Positions 19,528-28,684 of a stretch of 64,000 bases of DNA are shown one piece after another. How positions within the stretch are numbered: position 1 is the stretch's first letter; every line of letters starts with the position of its first letter. The translations under genes were made by a program, and so were the position numbers. The notes under the pieces are model-generated. The model made no database searches, was not told the DNA's origin, and saw nothing but the letters and a program-made list of their open reading frames with translations. The DNA is from an uncultured Methylophilaceae bacterium (GTDB taxonomy: Bacteria; Pseudomonadota; Gammaproteobacteria; Burkholderiales; Methylophilaceae), in contig CAILHX010000006.1 of NCBI GenBank assembly GCA_903834185.1, positions 1 through 64,000 of the forward strand. The letters are read 5' to 3'.

Positions 19528-20610
19528 ATGCCGCAGATTTTAAATTTCAGCGCTGGCCCTGCGATGCTACCAACGGAAGTGCTGAAACACGCGCAGTCTG
19601 AATTACTGGATTGGCGCGGCTCCGGCATGTCGGTATTGGAAATGTCGCATCGCGGCAAGGAGTACATGAACATACAAGCCGAGGCAGAGGCCGACCTGCG
19701 CGAGTTGTTGAATATCCCTGCCAATTACAAGGTGCTGTTCTTGCAGGGTGGTGCGTCTACCCAGTTCTCCAATATCCCCATCAATCTATTGCGTGGCAAA
19801 AAGACAGCGGATTATCTTAATACGGGTGAATGGTCGAAGAAGGCTATTGCTGAAGCCAGCAAATACTGCGAGGTGAATGTGGTGGCGACTTCGGAGGACA
19901 AGAATTTCAGCTACGCGCCTACGCAAGATCAATGGAAATTGAATCCCGATGCGGCCTATGTGCATTACACCTCAAACGAGACCATAGGCGGTGTTGAAAT
20001 ATTCTGGACACCGGATACCGGTGATGTGCCACTGGTGGCGGATATGTCGTCGCACATACTGTCGCGCCCGATCGATGTCAGCAAATATGGTTTGATCTAT
20101 GCCGGCGCGCAAAAAAATATCGGCCCTGCAGGTTTGACTATCGTGATCGTGCGTGAAGATCTGTTGGGTGAAGTCCTGCCTGGCATGCCTGTCATGAGCG
20201 ACTACAAGATCCATGCTGACAACGATTCCATGTACAACACCCCGCCTACTTATCCCATATACATTTCCGGACTGGTGTTCAAGCTTCTCAAGAGCAGGGG
20301 GGGGCTGGCAGCGATGGAACAGGTCAATATCCGTAAGTCCAAACTGGTCTATGACTATCTGGACTCTACCGATTTCTACCACTGCCCGACAGCAATAGAA
20401 AACCGTTCGCGCATGAATATTCCGTTCATGCTGAAGAATGAAGCGCTGGATGATGAATTCATCAAAGAGGCGAAAGCACAGGGTTTGATCCAGTTGAAAG
20501 GCCATCGTTTGTTAGGCGGTATGCGTGCATCCATCTACAATGCCATGCCGGAAGAAGGCGTCAAAGTGCTGGTTAATTTTATGAGGAATTTCGCTGTTAA
20601 CCATGCTTAA
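19528..20610 (+). CDS. serC: Phosphoserine aminotransferase
   Basis: A class V PLP aminotransferase that makes 3-phosphoserine for serine synthesis and also acts in the pyridoxal pathway. The protein starts MPQILNFSAGPAMLP. The PLP lysine is Lys196 in AGAQKNIGPAG, and HRLLGGMRASIYN ends the enzyme. I chose ATG 19528 over GTG 19522 because the AGAGAG ribosome site (19515-19521) is better spaced. Length is 360 aa, as expected. It is followed by pheA. Confidence 0.97.
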   Translation: MPQILNFSAGPAMLPTEVLKHAQSELLDWRGSGMSVLEMSHRGKEYMNIQAEAEADLRELLNIPANYKVLFLQGGASTQFSNIPINLLRGKKTADYLNTGEWSKKAIAEASKYCEVNVVATSEDKNFSYAPTQDQWKLNPDAAYVHYTSNETIGGVEIFWTPDTGDVPLVADMSSHILSRPIDVSKYGLIYAGAQKNIGPAGLTIVIVREDLLGEVLPGMPVMSDYKIHADNDSMYNTPPTYPIYISGLVFKLLKSRGGLAAMEQVNIRKSKLVYDYLDSTDFYHCPTAIENRSRMNIPFMLKNEALDDEFIKEAKAQGLIQLKGHRLLGGMRASIYNAMPEEGVKVLVNFMRNFAVNHA

Positions 20611-20645
20611 ACCGCATTGTTGAACTGAATAGCTGAACTGAATAA

Positions 20646-21713
20646 ATGAGTGACGAGCTAAAAAAATACCGCGAACAGATAGACGCCATCGACAACCAGA
20701 TGCTCAAACTGGTGAGTGAGCGTGCGAGTCTCGCGCGTACCATAGGCAGCCTGAAAGATGATGGGGTGATCTATCGTCCGGAGCGCGAGGCGCAGGTGTT
20801 GCGCCGACTGCTGGAGCAGAATCTGGGGCCGTTGACCGGGGAAGCGATTACCGCTATTTTTCGCACCGTGATGTCGCACTGTCGCGCGTTGGAAAAGGAA
20901 TTATCGGTGGCCTTCCTGGGGCCTTTAGGCACCTACAGTGAAGAAGCTGCCAACAAGCAGTTTGGGAACCTGTCTGCGCCCATGCAATGCGATAGCATTG
21001 ATGAAGTCTTCAGAGCGGTGGAATCCGCCAAGGCTGACTATGGTGTGGTGCCGGTGGAGAATTCCACCGAAGGCGCAATCGGGCACACACTGGATCTGCT
21101 CTTAGCCACGCCGTTACAGGCCTGCGGCGAGATAGATCTGGCAGTGCACCATAATCTGCTGTGCAAGAGTGAAAGCCTGAGCAAGATACGTAAGGTGTAC
21201 TCCCATGCCCAGTCTTTATCGCAATGCCATGAGTGGTTGAGTCAGAATCTGCCCAAGGTCGAGCTGCAGGCGGTGTCCAGCAATGCCGAAGCAGCGCGTC
21301 TGGCGACTGAAGATGGTAGTGTTGCAGCCATTGCCAGCCGCCGTGCCGGTGAGATTTACGGCCTGGATATTTTGGCTGAGAATATCGAGGATGATCCTAA
21401 AAATACCACGCGCTTCCTGGTGATCGCCAATCATGACGTGGCGCCTTCAGGGCGCGATAAAACCTCGCTGGCCATGGCTACACGTAATATTCCGGGCGCG
21501 GTGGTTGAATTACTGGCACCGCTGGCTGAAAATGGAGTGAGTATGAGCAAGCTGGAATCCCGCCCGGCACAGCTTGGTTTATGGGAGTATGTGTTTTTTG
21601 TGGATATTGAAGGCCACAGGCTAGATGAAAAGGTCGCCAAGGCGTTACAATCACTCCAGAAGAAAGCTGCATTTTTGAAGGTACTGGGGTCATATCCGGT
21701 AGCTGTGATTTAG
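20646..21713 (+). CDS. pheA: Bifunctional chorismate mutase / prephenate dehydratase
   Basis: Makes phenylpyruvate from chorismate. In 355 residues it has an AroQ chorismate mutase (about 1-85, [19 protein letters not shown]). A prephenate dehydratase follows (about 88-265, [12 protein letters not shown], the catalytic NTTRFLVI), then an ACT regulatory domain (about 275-355, with ESRP) that should bind phenylalanine for feedback control. It lies 35 bases after serC. In related genomes hisC or a tyrA/aroA pair often follows; here cheY, aldehyde dehydrogenase and DUF779 genes intervene. Confidence 0.97.
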   Translation: MSDELKKYREQIDAIDNQMLKLVSERASLARTIGSLKDDGVIYRPEREAQVLRRLLEQNLGPLTGEAITAIFRTVMSHCRALEKELSVAFLGPLGTYSEEAANKQFGNLSAPMQCDSIDEVFRAVESAKADYGVVPVENSTEGAIGHTLDLLLATPLQACGEIDLAVHHNLLCKSESLSKIRKVYSHAQSLSQCHEWLSQNLPKVELQAVSSNAEAARLATEDGSVAAIASRRAGEIYGLDILAENIEDDPKNTTRFLVIANHDVAPSGRDKTSLAMATRNIPGAVVELLAPLAENGVSMSKLESRPAQLGLWEYVFFVDIEGHRLDEKVAKALQSLQKKAAFLKVLGSYPVAVI

Positions 21714-21760
21714 AACCATTTAAAAAACCAACCATTTATAGAACCGAATGGAGCAACAAC

Positions 21761-22150
21761 ATGGCTGATAAAAAAATGAAGTTTCTGGTAGTGGATGATT
21801 TCTCCACTATGCGCCGGATTGTGATGAACCTGTTGAAAGAGCTGGGTTATTCCAATATGGAAGAAGCGGAGGACGGTGTAGTCGCGCTGAAGAAACTCCA
21901 AGCTGAAAAATTCGATTTCGTTGTGACCGACTGGAATATGCCGAATATGACCGGTCTGGAATTACTGGTGGCCATCCGCAAAGACGATAAGCTCAAAGGC
22001 TTGCCTGTGTTGCTGGTCACCGCCGAAGCCAAAAACGATAACATCGTAGCGGCGGCGCAGGCAGGAGCCAGTGGTTATGTGGTGAAACCCTTCACCGCAG
22101 TTATCCTGGAAGAAAAGCTCAACAAGATCATTGAAAAGCACGGGCTTTAA
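21761..22150 (+). CDS. cheY: CheY chemotaxis response regulator
   Basis: A single receiver domain of 129 residues with every key CheY position at the E. coli numbering: Asp12/Asp13, phospho-acceptor Asp57 (VTDWNMPN), Thr87, Tyr106 and Lys109 (VVKPF). The N-terminus [21 protein letters not shown] and the C-terminal helix also match true CheY, which binds the flagellar switch FliM when phosphorylated. No other chemotaxis gene is near, so it is an orphan locus here and CheA must be elsewhere. It is transcribed after pheA with a 47-base gap. Confidence 0.92.
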   Translation: MADKKMKFLVVDDFSTMRRIVMNLLKELGYSNMEEAEDGVVALKKLQAEKFDFVVTDWNMPNMTGLELLVAIRKDDKLKGLPVLLVTAEAKNDNIVAAAQAGASGYVVKPFTAVILEEKLNKIIEKHGL

Positions 22151-22174
22151 ACAAAAGCACGGGTTTTTAAGCGG

Positions 22175-22205
22175 AGCAGGGCGTGCTGAAGCGTCCTGTT
22201 CTTTT
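22175..22205 (+). terminator. Probable weak terminator after cheY
   Basis: AGCAGGGCG pairs with CGTCCTGTT (two G-U pairs) across an 8-nt loop and is followed by CTTTT. It lies 25 bases after the cheY stop. The T tract is short. Confidence 0.5.
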
Positions 22206-22318
22206 ATGATTTCCTTATGGCATTCCCTTTCAGCACCTCCAACGATATTTTCCAGGTTGCTTAATCGCAACTTAAGTCATTCCTGTCATTGACTAATCAT
22301 GTGCTTACTTATATACTG

Positions 22319-22342
22319 TTTTAGTCTTATATAAGACTAAAA
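22319..22342. promoter_or_regulatory. Perfect 24-bp palindrome, candidate operator of the aldehyde dehydrogenase gene
   Basis: The half-site TTTTAGTCTTAT is followed directly by its exact reverse complement with no spacer. It ends 109 bases before the aldehyde dehydrogenase ATG in a 301-base gap that has no gene. It lacks a loop and a T tract, so it is better explained as a dimeric regulator site than as a terminator. Confidence 0.7.
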
Positions 22343-22451
22343 TCGAATCGCTTTATTTGATTTTGCTTGCAACAAGCTGAAAACTGGATAAAGTGGCAAT
22401 TGGAGAACAGCGTGTAGTCGTTCATAAAAAAACATCTTTGAGGAGTGCGTC

Positions 22452-23975
22452 ATGGGTCTAATGGAAAGTTTGAGTGGTTTAGGTGTCAAGAGCCCTTACA
22501 AGGCTAAGTACGAGAACTATATAGGCGGTAAATGGACGGCTCCGGTAGATGGACAGTATTTCGATAATATCAGCCCGGTAACCGGCAAAGTGTTTTGCCA
22601 AGTTGCACGTTCCAATGAAAAGGATGTAAATCTGGCATTGGATGCAGCGCATGCTGCAAAGGAAGCCTGGGGTAAAACATCCTATAGCGCGCGCGCTATT
22701 ATCCTGAACAAGATTGCCGATGTCATGGAGGCTAACCTTGCCACCATTGCATTAGCTGAAACGCTAGACAACGGCAAGCCGTTACGCGAAACGACCTATG
22801 CCGATATTCCTCTGGCTATTGACCACTTCCGCTACTTTGCGGGCTGTATCCGTGCTCAGGAAGGCAGCACTTGCGAGATTGATGATACGACCGTTGCCTA
22901 TCATTTCCATGAGCCTCTGGGCGTTGTTGGTCAAATTATTCCATGGAATTTCCCTATTCTCATGGCGGCATGGAAACTGGCACCAGCACTTGCTGCGGGT
23001 AACTGCATTGTCATGAAGCCAGCAGAACAGACTCCGGCGTCGATCCTGGTCGTGCTGGAGTTGATAGGCGACCTGCTTCCGCCGGGGGTGCTGAATGTGA
23101 TCAATGGTCATGGTCTCGAAGCTGGTAAACCTTTGGCATCAAGTTCAAGAATCGCCAAAATCGCATTTACAGGCTCAACTTCAGTTGGTCGTATGATTAT
23201 GCAATATGCATCCCAGAATCTGATTCCAGTTACCTTGGAACTCGGCGGCAAATCTCCCAATATCTTCTTTGAAGACATCATGGATGCAGATGATGACTAT
23301 TTCGATAAGTGTCTGGAAGGTTTCGCGATGTTTGCGCTGAATCAGGGCGAAGTCTGTACTTGCCCATCGCGTGCACTCATTCAGGAATCCATCTACGACA
23401 AATTCATCGAGCGCGCCATCAAGCGTGTCAAGGCCATCAAGCAGGGAAATCCATTGGACATGACAACCATGATTGGCGCTCAGGCTTCGAGCGAGCAGAT
23501 GGAAATCATCATGTCCTACATCAACCTGGGCAAGGAAGAGGGCGCGCAAGTGCTAACCGGCGGCAATGCCACCAAGTTGGCAGGCGAACTGAGCGAAGGT
23601 TATTACATCGAACCTACCGTGTTCAAAGGCAATAATAAAATGCGCATTTTCCAGGAAGAGATTTTCGGACCGGTGCTTTCCGTGACCACCTTCAAGGATG
23701 AAGCAGAAGCACTTGCCATTGCAAATGACACGATGTACGGCCTTGGCGCAGGTGTCTGGTCGCGTGATGGTAACCGTGCGTTCCGCATGGGGCGTGGTAT
23801 TCAGGCAGGTCGCGTGTGGACCAACTGTTACCACCTCTATCCGGCACATGCTGCATTCGGCGGCTACAAGCAATCCGGTATCGGTCGTGAGAACCACAAG
23901 ATGATGCTCGATCATTACCAACAAACCAAGAATTTGCTGGTCAGCTACAGCCCCAAGGCTTTAGGTTTCTTCTAA
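22452..23975 (+). CDS. NAD-dependent aldehyde dehydrogenase (AldB/ExaC-like)
   Basis: Oxidises aldehydes to carboxylates. The 507-residue enzyme has the NAD-binding Rossmann region [19 protein letters not shown], the general base Glu263 ([10 protein letters not shown]), and the nucleophile Cys302 in [13 protein letters not shown] with Cys304 next to it, as in AldB/ExaC enzymes. [11 protein letters not shown] ends the oligomerisation region. A strong GAGGAG site precedes ATG 22452. A DUF779 gene follows, a pairing common for this subfamily. In a methylotroph the substrate may be acetaldehyde or another short aldehyde; this is inferred. Upstream lies the 24-bp palindrome. Confidence 0.92.
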   Translation: MGLMESLSGLGVKSPYKAKYENYIGGKWTAPVDGQYFDNISPVTGKVFCQVARSNEKDVNLALDAAHAAKEAWGKTSYSARAIILNKIADVMEANLATIALAETLDNGKPLRETTYADIPLAIDHFRYFAGCIRAQEGSTCEIDDTTVAYHFHEPLGVVGQIIPWNFPILMAAWKLAPALAAGNCIVMKPAEQTPASILVVLELIGDLLPPGVLNVINGHGLEAGKPLASSSRIAKIAFTGSTSVGRMIMQYASQNLIPVTLELGGKSPNIFFEDIMDADDDYFDKCLEGFAMFALNQGEVCTCPSRALIQESIYDKFIERAIKRVKAIKQGNPLDMTTMIGAQASSEQMEIIMSYINLGKEEGAQVLTGGNATKLAGELSEGYYIEPTVFKGNNKMRIFQEEIFGPVLSVTTFKDEAEALAIANDTMYGLGAGVWSRDGNRAFRMGRGIQAGRVWTNCYHLYPAHAAFGGYKQSGIGRENHKMMLDHYQQTKNLLVSYSPKALGFF

Positions 23976-24005
23976 TTCCAGCTGGTTGCAGCAGAGAGCG
24001 TAAAG

Positions 24006-24045
24006 CGGGTGAGGCAATGTAAGTAAAATGTCTCACCCGTTTTTT
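24006..24045 (+). terminator. Terminator between aldehyde dehydrogenase and DUF779 genes
   Basis: CGGGTGAG (24006-24013) pairs with CTCACCCG (24032-24039), followed by T6. It would reduce read-through from the dehydrogenase gene into the DUF779 gene. Confidence 0.82.
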
Positions 24046-24099
24046 ATTGATACACTGGATATGACGTAATCATTGCATGTGCAGATTAAAGGAATCAGT

Positions 24100-24480
24100 A
24101 TGACAGCGTCCCGTATTGTAGCAACGCCAGCAGCTTCGGCTCTGCTTGAAGAACTCAAGGCAAAGCATGGCCGGTTAATGTTCCATCAGTCTGGAGGTTG
24201 TTGTGAGGGTAGTGCGCCGATGTGCTTGCAGGAAGGTGAAATGTTTATCGGCAGCTCTGACGTCAAGCTGGGCGTGATCAATGATGTACCGTTTTACATG
24301 GCCAAGTTTCAGTACGAATACTGGGAACACACGCATTTAACGCTGGATGCAATTCCTGGTCACGGCGGTATGTTTTCGCTGGAGCAGGGTACGGGCAAAC
24401 ACTTCCTTATACGATCACGCCTGTTTACCGATGAAGAATGGGAGCAACTGAAGCAGCAACCCGTGGAGCAATGCGGCTAA
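24100..24480 (+). CDS. DUF779 family protein
   Basis: A 126-residue protein of a family that regularly sits beside AldB/ExaC-type aldehyde dehydrogenases. The family is of unknown biochemistry. The conserved HQSGGCCEGSAPMC segment (about 39-52) holds three cysteines and a His that could bind a metal, and TLDAIPGHGGMFSLE is also conserved. ATG 24100 has AAAGGA nine bases upstream and is preferred over a TTG at 24073. A terminator follows. A role in maturing or assisting the dehydrogenase is a guess from context. Confidence 0.85.
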   Translation: MTASRIVATPAASALLEELKAKHGRLMFHQSGGCCEGSAPMCLQEGEMFIGSSDVKLGVINDVPFYMAKFQYEYWEHTHLTLDAIPGHGGMFSLEQGTGKHFLIRSRLFTDEEWEQLKQQPVEQCG

Positions 24481-24524
24481 CTCTTACGCTTACAACGGCT
24501 CATCATGTAAAATACCCAACTATC

Positions 24525-24545
24525 GCGGCTATAAGCCGCTTTTTT
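24525..24545 (+). terminator. Terminator after DUF779 gene
   Basis: GCGGCT-ATA-AGCCGC stem-loop with a T6 tail, 45 bases after the DUF779 stop and 44 bases before the hisC start. Confidence 0.85.
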
Positions 24546-24589
24546 ATTTAGCAATTCTAAAAGGCAGAGCTGGGAATTTAGAACAAATC

Positions 24590-25699
24590 ATGGCGTGTGA
24601 TTCACTACAACAACTGGCTCCTGAATACATCCGGGCTATCGCGCCCTATCAGCCGGGTAAACCTATCGCCGAATTGGCGCGGGAGATGGGGCTGGATGAG
24701 CGCGATATCATCAAGCTGGCATCCAACGAAAACCCGCTGGGTGTAAGCCCGCTGGCGAAGCCAGCGATCGTCGAGGCATTGGCGGGAATCAGTCTGTATC
24801 CGGATGGCAATGGCTTTGCTCTGAAGCAGGCCATCTGTCAAAAATTCGGTGTAAGTATGGAGCAGATCGTACTGGGTAACGGCTCCAACGACGTACTGGA
24901 TCTTGTCGCTAGAGCGTTCCTTGGTTCAGGCACGCAGGCGGTATATTCGCAACATGCGTTTGCCGTGTATCCGTTGGTGACGATGGCCACCGGTGCCAAA
25001 GGAATCACGGTACCGGCCAGTGATTTCGGGCATGACCTCGCAGCCATGCGCAGTGCCATCACCACGCAAACACGCGTGGTGTGGATCGCCAACCCGAATA
25101 ATCCGACCGGCACGCTGCTGGATAAAAGCGCCTTGCACGACTTCTTAAGCCATGTTCCTGACAACGTGCTGATCGTGCTGGATGAGGCTTATGACGAATA
25201 CCTGCCGGATGCCTTAAAATCCGCCAGCATCGAGTGGTTAAGGCAATTCGACAATCTGGTGGTCACCCGTACCTTATCCAAGGCTTACGGGCTTGCGGGG
25301 TTACGTGTAGGCTTCGCTCTAGCCAGTGCCGGTGTGGCGGATATGATGAACCGGGTCAGGCAACCGTTCAATGTGAATAGTGTGGCGCAGGCAGCCGCTG
25401 TTGCCGCATTGGCAGATGATGATTTCGTCAAGGCAACTTATGAACTTAATCGTGCGGGAATGACCCAAATCACCCAAGGTTGCAAACGATTGGGTTTAGA
25501 CTTTATTCCGTCGCATGGCAACTTTGTCAGTGTACGCGTAGAGAATGCCGCCAACGTTTATCAAGGCCTGCTGAAAAAAGGCGTGATTGTGCGTCCTGTA
25601 TCAGCCTATGAACTGCCCGATTATTTACGGGTGAGTATAGGGTTGGAAACTGAAAATGCCCGCTTTTTGCAGGCTCTGGAAGAGATCATTACCAAATGA
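24590..25699 (+). CDS. hisC: Histidinol-phosphate aminotransferase
   Basis: A class I/II PLP aminotransferase for histidine synthesis; in this gene neighbourhood it may also transaminate aromatic precursors. The 369-residue protein has LASNENPLG near the N-terminus, LGNGSNDVLD, NPNNPTGT, the PLP lysine at 231 (RTLSKAYGLAGLRVG) and the C-terminal LRVSIG. It overlaps the DAHP synthase gene by four bases (ATGA), which links it to the shikimate pathway. The usual betaproteobacterial order places hisC after pheA; the intervening three genes look like an insertion or local rearrangement. Confidence 0.94.
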   Translation: MACDSLQQLAPEYIRAIAPYQPGKPIAELAREMGLDERDIIKLASNENPLGVSPLAKPAIVEALAGISLYPDGNGFALKQAICQKFGVSMEQIVLGNGSNDVLDLVARAFLGSGTQAVYSQHAFAVYPLVTMATGAKGITVPASDFGHDLAAMRSAITTQTRVVWIANPNNPTGTLLDKSALHDFLSHVPDNVLIVLDEAYDEYLPDALKSASIEWLRQFDNLVVTRTLSKAYGLAGLRVGFALASAGVADMMNRVRQPFNVNSVAQAAAVAALADDDFVKATYELNRAGMTQITQGCKRLGLDFIPSHGNFVSVRVENAANVYQGLLKKGVIVRPVSAYELPDYLRVSIGLETENARFLQALEEIITK

Positions 25700-26796
25700 G
25701 CAGTAGCGAAAATACAGAAAAACTTGCGACAGACGATGTACGCATCAAAGAGATCAAGGAGCTGGTGCCCCCTGATGTGTTGTTGCAGACATTGCAAGAG
25801 AGTGCCGTGGCCACCAGGAACATCCTTGCCACTCGCGCCGCCATTCACCGCATTCTGTATGGTGGCGACGACCGCCTGCTGGTGATTGTCGGGCCATGTT
25901 CCATACACGATACCAAGGCTGGGCTGGAATACGCCAAACGTCTGGTGGTCGAGCGTGATCGCCTGAAAGACGAATTGCTGATCGTGATGCGTGTTTACTT
26001 TGAAAAACCGCGCACCACCGTAGGCTGGAAAGGACTGATCAACGATCCTTATCTGGATGGTAGCTTCAAGATCAACGAGGGGCTGCAACTGGCAAGGCGC
26101 TTCCTGCTGGATGTGAACGAGCTGGGCATGCCTGCCGGTATCGAATTCCTCGACACCATCACCCCGCAATACACGGCGGATCTGGTGAGCTGGGGTGCCA
26201 TCGGCGCACGTACCACCGAATCGCAGATACACCGCGAACTGGCTTCGGGGCTGTCTTGTCCGGTAGGGTTCAAGAACGGGACCGATGGTAATATCCGGGT
26301 GGCGATTGATGCCATCAAGGCTGCCGCCAGCCCGCACCATTTCCTCTCGGTCACCAAGGCTGGCCATTCCGCCATCATTTCCACTTCAGGTAATGAAGAC
26401 TGCCACATTATCCTGCGCGGCGGCAAAATACCGAACTACGATGCCGTCAGTGTTGAAGCCGCATGCAAAGGCCTGGCAGGCACAGGCCTGGCACCCAAGA
26501 TCATGATCGACTGCAGTCATGCCAATAGCCGCAAGCAATATCAGTTGCAGATGGAAGTCGCACGCGACGTGGCGGGGCAGCTTGCGCAGGGCGATGACCG
26601 CATCATGGGGCTGATGGTGGAGTCGCACCTGTTCGAAGGCCGCCAGGATCACACGCCGGGTTGCCCGCTGGAATACGGCAAATCCATCACCGATGCCTGC
26701 CTGGGCTGGGAAGACAGCGTGAAACTACTCGATACTCTGGCGGAAGGTGTGCGCGCACGCCGTCGTGGGCATGAAATGGAAATCGACGAGCAGTAA
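25696..26796 (+). CDS. aroG: 3-deoxy-7-phosphoheptulonate synthase (class I)
   Basis: Condenses PEP and erythrose 4-phosphate, the entry step to aromatic amino acids. The 366-residue protein has the AroF/G/H motifs LVIVGPCSIHD, MRVYFEKPRTTVGWKGLINDP, GARTTESQ, PVGFKNGTDG, and the metal ligand region IMIDCSHANS. Which feedback isozyme it is cannot be told by eye; the symbol is used for the family. It starts within the hisC stop and ends at a bidirectional terminator. Confidence 0.94.
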   Translation: MSSSENTEKLATDDVRIKEIKELVPPDVLLQTLQESAVATRNILATRAAIHRILYGGDDRLLVIVGPCSIHDTKAGLEYAKRLVVERDRLKDELLIVMRVYFEKPRTTVGWKGLINDPYLDGSFKINEGLQLARRFLLDVNELGMPAGIEFLDTITPQYTADLVSWGAIGARTTESQIHRELASGLSCPVGFKNGTDGNIRVAIDAIKAAASPHHFLSVTKAGHSAIISTSGNEDCHIILRGGKIPNYDAVSVEAACKGLAGTGLAPKIMIDCSHANSRKQYQLQMEVARDVAGQLAQGDDRIMGLMVESHLFEGRQDHTPGCPLEYGKSITDACLGWEDSVKLLDTLAEGVRARRRGHEMEIDEQ

Positions 26797-26817
26797 GGCC
26801 CCGTATTTGGAGGCAAT

Positions 26818-26846
26818 AAAAAAAGGCTGCTCACGCAGCCTTTTTT
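26818..26846. terminator. Bidirectional terminator between aroG and leuB
   Basis: An A7 run, GGCTGC-TCAC-GCAGCC and a T6 run form a symmetric hairpin between two convergent genes, so it can stop transcription from both sides. Confidence 0.88.
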
Positions 26847-26869
26847 ACTGGTCACAGTCGCTGTGTCAT

Positions 26870-27934
26870 TTACATCGATGCGACCACTTGGTCGCCCATC
26901 TCAGAGCAAGATACTTTCTTCATCCCCGCTTCAAAGATGTCACCGGTACGGTAGCCCGCAGCCAGCACTTTCTTCACTGCACCTTCTATACGTGCTGCCG
27001 CTGCTTCATTGTTGAAGGTATAGCGCAGCATCATGGCGGCGGAAAGTATGGTTGCCAGCGGGTTCGCCAGGTTCTTGCCGGCGATGTCCGGTGCCGAACC
27101 GTGCGCAGGCTCATACAGCCCTTTTTTGGTCTCGTTGAGCGAGGCTGAGGCCAGCATGCCGATGGAGCCGGTGAGCATGGAAGCTTCGTCAGACAGGATA
27201 TCGCCGAAGATGTTGCCGGTGACGATCACATCAAATTGCTTGGGGTTACGAATGAGTTGCATGGCGGCGTTATCCACGTACATATGCGTCAGCTGCACTT
27301 GTGGATATTCTTTAGCCACGTCGATCACGATCTCTTTCCAGAATTCAGTGGTTTCCAGCACGTTGGCCTTGTCTACCGAGCACAGCTTCTTTTGCCGCTT
27401 CATGGCGATACCGAACGCTACGTGTGCGATACGGCGCACTTCGGATTCGGTGTAGATCATGGTATTCAGCGCTTCGCGCTCGCCTTTGTCATTCACACGC
27501 ATGCCGCGCGGCTGTCCGAAATAGATGTCTCCGGTGAGTTCGCGCACGATCATGATATCCAGCCCTGCTACTACTTCGGGCTTCAGGGTAGAGGCATTTG
27601 CCAGTTCCGGGAATAACACCGCCGGGCGCAGGTTGGCGAATAGTCCCAAGTCCTTGCGGATACCGAGCAGACCGCGTTCCGGGCGCAGTGGTCTATCCAG
27701 TGTGTCGTATTGCGGGCCGCCAACAGCGCCCAGCAGTACCGCATCGGCGGCACGGCAGATTTTCTGGGTGAATTCAGGGTAGGGCGCGCCATAGGCATCG
27801 TAGCCCGCACCGCCCAGTGGCGCTTCCTCGAACTCCATATTCAGGCCTTCGCTACGTAACACTTCCAGCACGCGCATGGCTTGTGCAATGATTTCCGGGC
27901 CTATGCCATCACCTGGCAGAACTGCGATCTTCAT
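26870..27934 (-). CDS. leuB: 3-isopropylmalate dehydrogenase
   Basis: Oxidatively decarboxylates 3-isopropylmalate in leucine synthesis. The 354-residue protein has [72 protein letters not shown] and [15 protein letters not shown]. These cover the substrate-, metal- and NAD-binding segments. The start at 27934 has a GGAGAG ribosome site. The order on the minus strand is leuC-leuD-leuB, with a 99-base repeat-rich gap between leuD and leuB. Confidence 0.97.
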   Translation of the reverse strand: MKIAVLPGDGIGPEIIAQAMRVLEVLRSEGLNMEFEEAPLGGAGYDAYGAPYPEFTQKICRAADAVLLGAVGGPQYDTLDRPLRPERGLLGIRKDLGLFANLRPAVLFPELANASTLKPEVVAGLDIMIVRELTGDIYFGQPRGMRVNDKGEREALNTMIYTESEVRRIAHVAFGIAMKRQKKLCSVDKANVLETTEFWKEIVIDVAKEYPQVQLTHMYVDNAAMQLIRNPKQFDVIVTGNIFGDILSDEASMLTGSIGMLASASLNETKKGLYEPAHGSAPDIAGKNLANPLATILSAAMMLRYTFNNEAAAARIEGAVKKVLAAGYRTGDIFEAGMKKVSCSEMGDQVVASM

Positions 27935-27959
27935 TATGTACTCTCCATTATTAGTTTGT

Positions 27960-28022
27960 AGTCGTTAGTCGTTAGTTGGTAGTTGGGTTGTGTCGTTAAC
28001 TAACGACTATCCACTAACGACT
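27960..28022. repeat. Two-plus-two inverted repeat in the leuD-leuB gap
   Basis: AGTCGTTAGT occurs at 27960-27969 and 27967-27976; its reverse complement ACTAACGACT occurs at 27999-28008 and 28013-28022. Either pair can form a 10-bp stem. No T tract follows on either strand. Confidence 0.75.
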
Positions 28023-28033
28023 CTTCATTCACA

Positions 28034-28672
28034 TTATGCAAATAACCAGGGCTGTGCGGCCTTGTGTCTGGATTCAAAAGCCCGGATCTCGTCGGCATGC
28101 TGCAAAGTCAGGCCTATCTCATCCAGGCCATTCATCAGGCAGTGCTTGCGATGCGGCGTGATGTCGAATGTGAACGATGCGCCCGATGGCATGGTGACTG
28201 TTTGCGACTCCAGATCGACCTTGAGACGATAGCCTTCGCTGGCGCTACATTCGGCGAACAGTTTATCCACCACCTCGTGACTTGCGACGATGGGCAGAAT
28301 GCCGTTCTTATAGCAGTTGCCATAGAAGATATCGGCGAACGATGGCGCGATGATGACCTGAAACCCAAAGTCTTCTATCGCCCAGGGCGCATGTTCACGG
28401 CTGGAGCCGCAGCCGAAATTCTCTTTGGCCAGCAGTATCTGCGCGCCTTTGTAGCGTGGCTGGTTAAGCACGAAAGATGTATTCAGCGGGCGCGTGCTGC
28501 AATCCATGCCGGGCTCGCCGTGGTCGGTGTAACGCCATTCGTCGAACAGGTAAGGGCCAAAGCCGGAGCGCTTGATGGATTTCAAAAACTGCTTGGGGAT
28601 AATGGCGTCGGTATCCACATTGGCACGGTCCAATGGACATGCCAATCCGTCGATTTTGGTAAATGCTTTCAT
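28034..28672 (-). CDS. leuD: 3-isopropylmalate dehydratase small subunit
   Basis: The small (swivel) subunit of isopropylmalate isomerase. The 212-residue protein has the aconitase-C signature [26 protein letters not shown] and [19 protein letters not shown] precedes the ATG at 28672. It lies 12 bases after leuC and works as a heterodimer with it. Confidence 0.97.
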   Translation of the reverse strand: MKAFTKIDGLACPLDRANVDTDAIIPKQFLKSIKRSGFGPYLFDEWRYTDHGEPGMDCSTRPLNTSFVLNQPRYKGAQILLAKENFGCGSSREHAPWAIEDFGFQVIIAPSFADIFYGNCYKNGILPIVASHEVVDKLFAECSASEGYRLKVDLESQTVTMPSGASFTFDITPHRKHCLMNGLDEIGLTLQHADEIRAFESRHKAAQPWLFA

Positions 28673-28684
28673 ATTTATATTCTC

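Noticed and set aside
22136-22169. Repeated AAAAGCACGGG at the cheY 3' end
   Set aside because: A short local duplication around the stop codon; no further structure than the weak terminator downstream.
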